Part shown: one piece after another, positions 50,453 to 61,000 of the stretch
Layout: each line of letters opens with the position of its first letter
Position numbering within the stretch: the first letter of the stretch is position 1
Assembly (NCBI RefSeq): GCF_964355755.1
Contig: NC_092670.1
Location: forward strand, 30,491,795-30,555,794
DNA: 64,000 nt
Source of the DNA: Antedon mediterranea
Lineage: Eukaryota > Echinodermata > Crinoidea > Comatulida > Antedonidae
Reading direction: 5' to 3'
Notes under the pieces: generated by a model
What the model was told of the DNA's origin: nothing
Seen by the model: only the letters and a program-made list of their open reading frames with translations
Database searches by the model: none
Program-made: the position numbers and the translations under genes

Positions 50453-50811
50453 AAATCCAAAGGCAAATTACTGAAAAAATGACAATGCTGTGGGTATCAG
50501 TGGCTGGATCTCAATGGAGATACAAAAAAAAAGTGAAAAGCTAAATCAAAACGATAAAGTAAAACAGCCAGAAAAGTTCGTAGATCTTTCACTAGCCCTT
50601 CATCAGTGCAAGTGAAGGAATTTGGATAAAGTCATAGCATAAGAACTGGCAAATAGTGACGATACCTGACACGTTTCTCGTACAGGCGACGTAATTTGGT
50701 TATCAAAAGTAGGCCTACCCTCCAGGATTACAGATCAAAATTGATACACACAGTAGAAAATATATATAAATCCAAAGGCAAATTACTGAAAAAATGACAA
50801 TGCTGTGGGTA
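50453..50811. repeat. 44-bp direct repeats 315 bp apart (pseudo-LTR-like)
   Basis: AAATCCAAAGGCAAATTACT... at 50453-50496 recurs identically at 50768-50811. Lying directly after a Penelope-like fragment, this may be the partial tandem structure such elements leave. Confidence 0.65.
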
Positions 50812-50822
50812 ATATATATATA

Positions 50823-51389
50823 TTACTTTAAAAGTATTAAACCAGGTCATTCCTTGTCTTAAATGTACGTTTTATGTTAAATTATGATAAAAAGAGAGAT
50901 ACAATGCACTGTAGTAGCTCGCGGTGAATGTCCTCTCATGGACGGTATGTAGGCCTATCCTAGCTAGACTTAGTTTTGTAGGCCTAGCTGGTAAACATCG
51001 GTAACGTACGAACACCCAACGCTAGCTATACAGTATGCCTGACGTTGTATAGTTGCTGCATTAATTGTCTTTCTGTTTTGGCTAGACTCCGTTGATACAA
51101 ATTGGTGGAAACCCGTTATTTTCGTTGAAATGTTAGGAGTCTTCCATTTGTTTTGGCCTCGCGATCGATCGAAAAGTGGGTGAATAACAGAAAACAAAAT
51201 CAATCCGCGCGAAATATGTTGAGATTTATAGCGGGGCGCTAAAATTATTAGAATCGACTTATTTTTCACATTTTTAACCGTTTTACGAAGAAAAAAGTTA
51301 TCTCAATAGGATCATACAGTATTTATTTTTACATTATATGTAGTTAGTGACCTTAAATTAGATCTAAAAAACCTAGGGAATTGGAATTT
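50823..51389 (+). mobile_element. TTAA MITE copy 3, 5'-truncated and diverged
   Basis: Clearly related to 13570-14133 but more diverged, lacking the first ~70 bp. It begins directly after a TA-rich microsatellite, and the right terminal repeat is degraded. Confidence 0.7.
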
Positions 51390-52294
51390 AATTATTTATT
51401 AATAACGGAAAGAATAAATGCTATAAATATAAAAATAACGATTATAGCCTACCTAGGCCTATGTTTTAATAAGAGAGACGATAATGGCAAAAACTGTAAG
51501 AGAAACAGCGATCCTCTCATCGCCGCCGAGTGGCCCATGGGTGTTGAGCTAGCTAACGTTGCCGAGGAGCGTCGATGAATGAATATTTTTATGCTTAGAC
51601 CTACTACTGTATGTTTTGTGTTATTAACATTATTTTGTGCAAGAAAATCTTTGCGCAATTTGAAATTGCGAAAGCATTTTTAAAAGAACAAAGAACTTGA
51701 TATGATATCTCTGCAAATCAAAATTGAATGGATCCTTATTATGCGGAGATAATTTGATTAATTCCCACCCACCCAGACCGTGCTCTGTGTGGTAGATGTG
51801 CCCGTGGTATGTGCCTATTTATAGGCGTTTATTTGTTATACGGCCTTACCACGTTGACCTATAAATAGGCCTACCTGTCACAATATATTTCAATAGTTTT
51901 TTCAGCCTTGATCGTACATATTTATTATATAATACGTACTCCTTTGAATCCAAATAACGTCCGATTGATCATTGGTTGATTAGAAATCCATATTTCCATA
52001 CCGCCCGCCGCGCCCCATATAGCCAAATACGGTATGATAACCGACGTCATTCATTCATTCATTCAAAAATCGAAAGGTCGACTGGTGGACCTTTAATAAA
52101 AGAAAATAAATACAGGCTTGTAGGAAGTCTAGAGTTTGGGGTGTATGACAATGTTAGGTGTTTTTTCAATCTTTACAAATAGGAAGGGGTTACAATTCTT
52201 ACTTCCTATTATACGCCTTTAGATTCTTTAGAAATTTAATTTAGTAGGGTGGGTGTCAGTTAAATATATTTCTTATTTTTGGTAAATTGATATT
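51390..52294. other. Intergenic, no gene recognised
   Basis: Includes an inverted pair CTATTTATAGG (51807) and CCTATAAATAGG (51859). Nothing coding supported. Confidence 0.35.
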
Positions 52295-52333
52295 ACTAGA
52301 TGGTACGCGAGCGAAGCGAGCGTACCATCTAGT
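52295..52333 (-). repeat. 39-bp hairpin with CTAG ends, likely Helitron terminus
   Basis: ACTAGATGGTACGC, loop GAGCGAAGCGA, GCGTACCATCTAGT: a 14-bp perfect stem. GC-rich hairpin next to CTAG suggests the 3' end of a Helitron, possibly on the minus strand. Confidence 0.5.
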
Positions 52334-54337
52334 TCATGCCCACAGATGGTTCTCGAATACATAGTAATTTCAGCGTAAAAAAACTGGCGATTTCAAATGT
52401 ACTTACGGCAGGACTATAAAACATTGTCGTTTACAGAAACAAATAAATAGACACAATGATTTATGTAGTCAACCAAAATTAGCACCTAGAAACTTGTCAC
52501 AAAATGAGTCGAAATTTGTTATTTGAACTCATTTAAACAAACCCAATTTTGTTAAATTATTCTTTATATTTCTTTATTATCCAATCAGTAACGAAATATT
52601 TTTTTTATAGGCCTATAAATAATATACCACTAAATAGAGTAAAACATTTCCGATTTAATAATTTCTTAAAACTGTCACTGTCTCATGGTCGATTGAAATA
52701 GTAAAGTACATTTAAAGACCACTAATACGTTTATATTTTTGTAATTATTAATTAATACAAACGTTGAGAAACAACTGACAGTAATAAAGTATTATATTAT
52801 TATGTGTTTATAATCTAAAAGTAGGAGCTACCCACACTCACAGTGATAACGTTTATTAGTATATTTGTTTATATTATATCTAACAGTACCAACACACTTT
52901 TGATTCAAATGGCGATCAAAAGTGGTTAATACCTATTTGCAGTATTGTATAGCATTACAATACTATTTCTGTTTATTCTCCAAGGGTCTATAAATTTACC
53001 TACTTGTGTTAAACCATGGAGGTATGCAATAATTTGGAATGTTCCATTCATTGCAAATCAATACATTTCTATAAACGTATATTAAATCTATCAAAATAGT
53101 ATTTTTTAAAGAAAATCGGCCTGTCTTCAACATTATGATGCTGTACTCGAGCAGTTCAACCGGTTTTCAGTTATTAAAAACAGTTATCGTAGGGAGGAGG
53201 AGATAGGAAAATACGAAGCATCCTCGTATTATTGTATGCGGGTATTTTTCACGAAGGACATGTATTAGACAGTGTATACCACGATCGGAAAACATCCCTA
53301 TTTGGGGCAAATCGTTGAACCTAAATTCATTTTAATTGTCAATAACTAATTATCTGACTCAATTTAATTAGTAAAAAGGGTTACATCAGGTGGTTAAAAT
53401 CAGTACCGAAAGTACGAACCAACTTTATATACCATCGAGTAAACATTATAGAAATAAGGCGCGATTTACCGAATTTTGCCCTTACGTAAATGTATATATA
53501 GATAATATCTATGTTTTTACACAATGACTGTGATTTAATAATGTTCTCATATCTCCCATCGATTTGGTTTGTTTTGATTGATATTATTCATTTATTTCTA
53601 TCTTTGTAATAATGTAGGTCTACATATATTTTGCTGTATTGGTAATTTTAAATATTTGATTAAAATAATAAAGATATTTGACTTATAATACTGCACTGAA
53701 ATTCATTTCAAATACCCTAATTAATTAAACTCAGGAGGATAATACGAATTAACAATGTAAACTCATTCTATTGTAGAGATTGATAAACAAGAAATATTTC
53801 TTACAAAAAACGCCGCGTAACTTTTTGACTGGACAGTTGTAAGAACAGTCTTCATTAATCTAATATAATAGGTCGGCCAATCAAAACGCAAGTGAACAAT
53901 TGGGACTTTACTTGTGATTTATGTCATTGGCCTGTCAGCACAGTCGTTTCTTTCTAGAATTAAACGCACAAACTTGTACTGTATTGGGAATAATGTATGT
54001 GGTTATTACTATCGCATTTAGGTATTGATAATAATAATAATATGGCTTTTGAATATATAATTACTGTCTGTAGAATAACATTTATACATTTTCGGTTCGC
54101 GATGAAAATTTATATGAATGGATTTGTAATAGGTATTTATAATAATAGTATATGGGTTGTATTATTGCTAAGCTATCACCAAATCGCGTTATAACATTAT
54201 TTCTCAGGGTTTTTTGCACCATTGATCAATACCAAACGCGTATCGGTATTATAGTTTTTAATGAATCATTACATTAATAAAAATACCCAATTAAATCAAT
54301 CGCGTCAGTCTAATTCCGACTTATGTTTCGATCACAT
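52334..54337. other. Intergenic, no gene recognised
   Basis: About 2 kb of AT-rich sequence without recognisable coding, repeat or RNA features. Confidence 0.4.
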
Positions 54338-54493
54338 AGTTCTGTGTCTACACTGTCCCAACTAGTTTAACAAAAAAAGTGTGATGTGCCCAAATATGGT
54401 AGTGATATGCCCGATTATCGTAGTGATATGACATCGTCATGTCTATATAATATGGGCACATCATATTTAGTTTGATAGTATAGACAGAGCTTA
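54338..54493 (+). mobile_element. MITE, AAGCTCTGTCTACACTATC family
   Basis: AGTTCTGTGTCTACACTGTC ... GATAGTATAGACAGAGCTTAA; full-length palindromic copy. Confidence 0.78.
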
Positions 54494-54519
54494 AGGATTA
54501 TATTTAAAAAATGTTTTCT

Positions 54520-54799
54520 TACATTTTGAACGGAAGTATTTATTTGTTTATAAGCCCAATTTTCCAGTCTTAATTTTACATTTTGAAAAAAAGTATTTAT
54601 TTGTTTATAAGCCCAATTTTCCAGTCTTAATTTTACATTTTGAAAAAAAAGTATTTTATTTGTTGATAAGCCCAATTGTGCAGTCTTATTTTACATTTTG
54701 AACGAAAGTATTTATTTGTTGATAAGCCCAATTTTGCAGTCTTATTTTACATTTTAAACGAAAGTATTTATTTGTTGATAAGCCGAATTTTCCAGTTTA
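54520..54799. repeat. Five-unit tandem array, ~57-bp period
   Basis: Units CATTTTGAACGAAAGTATTT and TTGATAAGCCCAATTTTCC with TTAATTTTA between. Because 57 is divisible by three, a minus-strand frame (54675-54415) reads through as a 19-residue repeat (NWAYKQINTFFQNVKLRLE); it is not evidence of a gene. Confidence 0.85.
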
Positions 54800-55662
54800 A
54801 TAATAATGACCCCTTCCACAGTGCTTATACCATATACATTTTACATGATATTGACCGTGGGTTCTTTACGCCTCTGATGCATTTGTTTTTATTGTACCTT
54901 TTTAATAAATTATTATATGTTTAGGCCTAATCACACCCAATTTAATGAAACGGTCAGATTCCGATTTCAATTGAACGAAAGTAGTACTGTATTTATTATT
55001 CATTGATAAGCCAAGGGTCCCATGGCGTTAGCCGATATCTTGAGCATTTGACTCTTGTGTCAACCTGTAACACAAATCATTCTTCAAAATCTAAAGAAAG
55101 AACCTCACACGTCTTTTTTGTGAGTGATACACTATGGATATGCCCACGGAAATAATATGTGGACATTGCAAACAATCATAGGCCTACAGTAACAAACATA
55201 ACATGGCTAATAAGCATAACATTTAGACTTGCTTGTTTTCTAGTGGATTTTTATTTACTTTAGCATGTAGAATAAAACTAGTAACAGTGGCTATATTAAT
55301 AATTATACTGATTATCCTTGATGTTATCGCGTCTAATAATAAAATATTTTGTTGTTGATAAGCCCAATTTTTCAGCCTTGATTTTACATTTTGAACGAAA
55401 GTATTTATTTGCATGATAAGCCCAATTTTGCAGTCTTAATAATGACCCTTCCACAGTGCATTTTACACGATATTGACCGAGGGTTTTTACGCCTCTATAG
55501 CCACTGATCAATACCATAATTAATGTACTTTTTTAAATGAATATTGAAATGTTTCAACATACCCAATTCAAAAAAACGGTCCGTTTTCGAGTTCAATCTT
55601 TTGATTAGAGAGGTTGGAGTTTCATTTTGAACGAAAGTATTTATTTGATTGATAAGCCAAAT
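54720..55662. repeat. Two-copy tandem duplication of a ~300-bp block
   Basis: 54720-55013 and 55385-55662 share, in order, the AACGAAAGTATTTATTTG unit, TAATGACCCCTTCCACAGTG, GATATTGACCG.GGGTT and ACCCAATTnAAnnAAACGGTC segments, then another AACGAAAGTA unit. The copies differ by small indels. Confidence 0.7.
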
Positions 55663-55970
55663 TTCTAGTCCTAATGATTTGAGATTCAACGGGTCTTGCT
55701 TTCAATTGTATAATAATATAATTATAATTATATATATATATATATAAATATAATATTAAGTATAATTATGAATTCACCAACACTTTCAGGCCCGGGGCCG
55801 AGTTTGTGTAGACCAGACTTCCATGCACAGCCACATGTTAAGGAATATGAATCTCTTTATGATTTTAATATGGTTCGAAATGATATTACACAGCAACGAT
55901 TAGACAGCAACTGTGCAAGAGTCCAACTAATAAAATCGGAATGATCAATTAATTGAACATTTGCAGCATA

Positions 55971-56327
55971 AGGCCCATACACTAGGACGATAACGATCGA
56001 CGATAAATAGACAAATGTGCATTTTTAATACATAAACCAAAAGAAATATAAACAATTCCTTTGATGAAAATTATATTTTCACACGTCCAATCAAATGACG
56101 TCATGATTAGTAAGACCAATAATATCGTGACAATACAGCGATTTTATTGTTTTTATTTATCATGACGTCATTTGATTGGAATTTGAATTATTTTTATCAA
56201 AGACAGCATAAATGATTATCCTATAGGTCTAGAACGAAAACCTTTCTAATTTCTTTTGGTTTATGTAAAAAAAATGCATGCTATATATTTATCGTCCGTC
56301 GTTATCGTCATAGTGTAATTGGGCCTT
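55971..56327. mobile_element. ~357-bp MITE with AAGGCCCA...TGGGCCTT ends
   Basis: Left AGGCCCATACACTAGGACGA and right TCGTCATAGTGTAATTGGGCCT are inverted repeats, continuing as GATAACGA..GACGATAAATA. A second, internal inverted pair (CCAATCAAATGACGTCATGA / TCATGACGTCATTTGATTGG) lies at 56088-56180. Confidence 0.8.
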
Positions 56328-56646
56328 TATACAAAAAAAATAAATTGATTACGAAGTTACATGTCATTTTCACCTTTCACCAAAAAACTAACCTTTTCAA
56401 AACTAATTAATTGTTACGAAGCCAATTTATATTATAAATTTCATTAAAACTGAACTTTACGGTAAATGAAGAGTAAGTATCAGTTAATATGAATAATATA
56501 ACTAGTAGGTCTATGAACTTGCGTCCAGACACAGAACTGTGACATTACTATCATAAATGTTGAAACCACTTATAAAACCTTTTTTTTAAAGAAAATATAA
56601 TTGTGTTAGGAGAAGGCTAATAAACAAATAGATAATGTACAAACCT

Positions 56647-56749
56647 TTTTCTGGATTAATTAATGGAGCAGGCGTTCCTAATAATCTGCTGCTGCTACTA
56701 GACTGATTGTTCACCTTCTGACGATAATTGATTGGACCCCCCACGGCAT
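56647..56749 (-). CDS. Candidate exon of unknown gene
   Basis: Minus strand: acceptor TTATCAG at 56750, 103 nt open in one frame (AVGGPINYRQKV then a Ser run and RLLGTPAPLINPEK), then AAAAG|GTTTGT. The composition is more codon-like than its AT-rich surroundings. I do not recognise the protein, and neighbours give no clue. Confidence 0.3.
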
Positions 56750-58095
56750 CTGATAACCAACAAAAAATTTACGAGGACTGTTTCAATGATTTAATATCTG
56801 ACGGCGTATTATTATAACATTGGCCTAGATTGACAGTCAAAGAAAGTCATTGTAAATACCTCCCTTTATGTTGACAGAGCCAAAATAAAGTTTTGACCAT
56901 TATCGAATGATTATTTGACAGTGACTTATTATAATACCGGCCTGGTTGACAGCAAAAACGAAGTTATTATTTATTGATCAAGATTTTACAGATTTCCGTC
57001 TACATCTCAATAATACTGTATTATCAGCAAAGGCTTTCATATAGACTCTCTTCTCCCAGACGTTTTTTTGGGTCCAGCAGCTACCTATAAATTATAGTCG
57101 AGTTTCCAAATTCACAAAACTGTCAGCCTTAGATACTAAAGCTACCGCTATGAAACAGCTTATTAATGAATGTGTCCTCCTGGGACATAGCTGGCTAGAG
57201 CCGCGGCGCGAAAAAACAAAACAAAAAACACCTTTTCATACACTCAAACTATAACTACTGTACAGTCCATAATGGTTAGGTAATTGTCCTGGTGGTTGTC
57301 CTACAATCTTTAAAAACCAACTTAACTGAGAAAAAAACCCAATGTGAACTTGATCAATTCTGCTTTAATTCTACAGAATACATTTAACAAACGAATACAG
57401 TATACATTTCGAAAATATTTTTGATTTAATCTTCAAATCTGATGCAATTTTAAATGAATATTATCTTATTTTAATCAAATTATTGTAATTTATTATTAGG
57501 TCTATACATTTTAAAAAGATAAATACATGTTACGTATTTTGTCTCTATAAAAAAACGCGTTTAGCCAACTTATTTTATACCATAATAAAATAAAATGTGG
57601 AAAAATTGTCGAAAATAGCAGGAAACCTGACATTTTTAATGACATGAAATCACTTCGCCATGCTTCACATGTCCGTTTGGTGATTAAGCTATAAATAGAT
57701 TTAAACTCAAATTCATCCAAACAATGATATAGTTATACAATTAAGTAATGGTGCGCTATAATTAAGATAAACAATTATCTTATCAGAAGATTCAATGCAC
57801 TCCATTTTAGTTATTGGTAGAACACTTCTTATCGGACACATCTGATTCGTGTGCACTTAAATTGACCAGGTGAATATTTCTGAAGGAGTTGAAGGTTACC
57901 CCGTCTTGCACGGGAATGTACAAGTGTAGTCTTACTGCTACGAATGATTAGTATACCGACCACTAATCAAACATTAATGTGAATGTTTGGAAAAAAATCC
58001 CGCTGGTGATTATAGTAAGTATGCCGAAAACCTTCAAATGATAATCACCGGTGTGATAATCATTAAACAACTGTTTTCTAAATTATTAATAGCTT
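56750..58095. other. Upstream region of the polyketide synthase gene
   Basis: No gene recognised. A small inverted pair GGTGATTAT (58005) and ATAATCACC (58041) lies 50-90 bp upstream of the first ATG of the synthase. No TATA box stands out. Confidence 0.4.
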
Positions 58096-61000
58096 ATGAG
58101 AAGTACGGGTAACTTATTCATGAGACTAACTGGTAAGAAGTGCGCTACCAATATGGATCCTCTTGACGACAATGACAAGATTGCCATTGTAGGGATAGGA
58201 TGCAGATACGGCGACGGTGTTGAGGGTCCACGGGAAATGTGGAGTATGTTGAAGGAGATGAGAGACTGTACAACATCTCATCCCGCAGAGCGATTTGACA
58301 AATCATCCTTCTTTTTTCCTGGTGAAAAAAAGAAAGGTAAATTGTATACCAAACGTGGCGGTTACCTGAAGCAAGATCCGTTTATGTTTGACCGACAATT
58401 CTTCAGGATGTCACCAAGTAAGTATTAAGGAAGTCTGGAAGCATAAGCTGTACCGTATGTGAGTGAGCATTTACACCAAACAAAAAACTTCAAATATCAA
58501 CGATGTTTTATACCAAAATGATTGCATTTGACATTAATCTATAGTAACAATCTCACAAATTATTCCATAATTGTGTTAATTTTTTTTTTATTGTAGCAGG
58601 AAATTCAATTTTGTAATTGTTTAATTATTTCAGAGGATGGACAATTTGGGTATACTGGGTATATTTGTTACCCTTAACACTACAACTTATAACTCGTTTA
58701 AAATCATTCCCTTTTTAGGTGAAGCTGAACACATGGATCCACAAATACGAATTCTTCTTGAGGTTGTCTGGGAATCGATTGAAGATGCTGGTATCCCTGC
58801 TTCTACACTCCGTGGCTCCAACACCGGTGTGTATATGGGAGTAACGGCCAATGAATACTTTACTCTAACTCAATTCCCATTTAGCAACCTCAGTCAATAT
58901 TCAAATTCAGGAACCAACTCTTGCATGATTTCCAATCGTATTTCGTATGAGTTTGATTTAAGAGGACCCAGTTTTTCCATCGACACTGCTTGTTCGTCAT
59001 CTCTCTATGCTGTACAGGTTGCATGTGATGCTCTAAGAAGAGGGTCATGTGACACAGCAATTGCTGGTGGGGTAAATATCATTCTTACTCCTACGGTTAC
59101 AATTGGCTTTTGTCAAGCTGGTATGCTTTCTCCTGAAGGTCAGAGTAAAAGTTTTGATGCATCAGCTGACGGTTACAGCCGAAGTGAAGGTGTAGGGTCA
59201 GTATTTCTAAAGCCACTTAAAAAAGCAATAGCAGATAATGATCGAATTTATGCTGTGATACGCGGTGGTGCTCTTACAAATGATGGTCGAACACCGGGTA
59301 TTGCAAATCCAAGCTATGATGCCCAAATTGATCTCGTACACAAAGCATGTGCAGCAGCAAAAGTCGACCCATGTGATATTACATACATCGAAGCTCACGG
59401 CACTGGTACTAAGGTAGGAGACAAGACTGAAGCAAATGCTATTGGTGAATCCATGGGCAAACAACGTTCAGATGACCTGCCACCTCTGTATATTGGTTCC
59501 ATAAAGTCAAACGTAGGACATGCTGAAGGCGCTGCTGGAATAGCAGGTGTTATCAAGACAGCATTATCATTATATCATCGAGAAATTCCTGGCGTTGTGC
59601 ATTTCAAACATGGTAATCCAAATATACAATTTCATGATCTGAAACTGAGAGTTCCTTCAACAAACATCCACTGGCCAGATGGTTCCAAGTTGCTTGCAGG
59701 CTGTAGCTCATTTGGATTCGGTGGTGCTAACGCACATATTGTGTTTCAGGCTGCGCCACAAAATCAACAGCCCGTTCATCAAAACGAACATAGTTCACAA
59801 ACGTTGATTGAATCATACAAATTGTTAATGATTTCGGCTAATTCACAAGAAGCTCTTCATCAGAGGTGCATCGACTGGAAAAACTTCTTATTAAATTCAA
59901 CTGGTTTGGATTCTCTTCGAAACATGTTATATACTGCTAATGTAAGAATTTATATTCATGAAGAGAGAGCAGCTCTTATCGCCAAGTCAAGGGATGGATT
60001 TGTAGATTTGCTGCAAAAGAAAATAGACGGTGAAAGTCTAGATGATCTTATTGAAGGGAAGGTATCAGAAGGCAAGTCCACCAACGGAACAGTTTTTGTA
60101 TTTTCTGGCATGGGGACTCAGTGGTGGGGCATGGCTAGAGAGTTAATAAATACACAACCGATCTTCAAAACAGTCATAGAGGTAATTATTATTATTGTTT
60201 TTACGTAGACCTAATATCTATATTTTCATTTCTAAACTAATAATCAAATTCAAAGTTTTAAGTTATGAAGGAAAATTAGGTTATTTTAACTTGATTTCTA
60301 TGAAGGCTATGAATTCATTGTTATTTATTTGTTCTCATATGCCCCTATATCATCTCTAATGTTTAATTTATATAACACAGTTATACTCCATATGACTCCA
60401 CCAGCTTCGTTTATTAATCAAAATGCGAATGGAAGTTCCTACTATGCAACACATTCCAACCGGAAAGTGTTAAGGAATTATACTGAAGTCATTAATTAAT
60501 TAAGTTACAACGTGACGTCAGATGCATTTATAAAAATATTGAATGTAATATATGTTAATATTTGAATTATGATGCTTTTACTGAACTTAATTATTTATAG
60601 AGAATAGATGGTTATCTAGGGACGGCTGGTGGAAAATGGTCGCTTATTGAAATGTTAACGATAGAAACTGATAAAAACAAGATTAACAGCGATACAGGTG
60701 ATCTTTTTTTACTGATTCAGTCCATAACAATTTGTCTATTTGAATTGGAATCATTGATTTCCTTAAATCACTTTATTTTAGATTTTTGTATGGCATTGTT
60801 GTATCTTAATTTCGAGAATATAAATTTAAATAAATATTAGATCATCATATTTTCTGCAAACACTAAATGTAGGCTGTGTATTGTAATCCTTTTTGTATTC
60901 TTAATTCTTATTGTAATTTAATTTATTATTTTAAACAGAAATTTCTCAAGTCTGCATTTGTAGCATTCAGATTGGATTAGTTGAACTGTACAAGCATTAT

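Noticed and set aside
50583-50610. CTGATGA...GAAA on the minus strand near the Penelope-like fragment
   Set aside because: The nine bases between the two core parts do not form a convincing stem II, so not reported as a hammerhead.
58637-58718. Upstream ATG extension of the second synthase exon frame
   Set aside because: These codons are intronic: acceptor CTTTTTAG at 58711-58718 and phase with exon 1 place the exon start at 58719.
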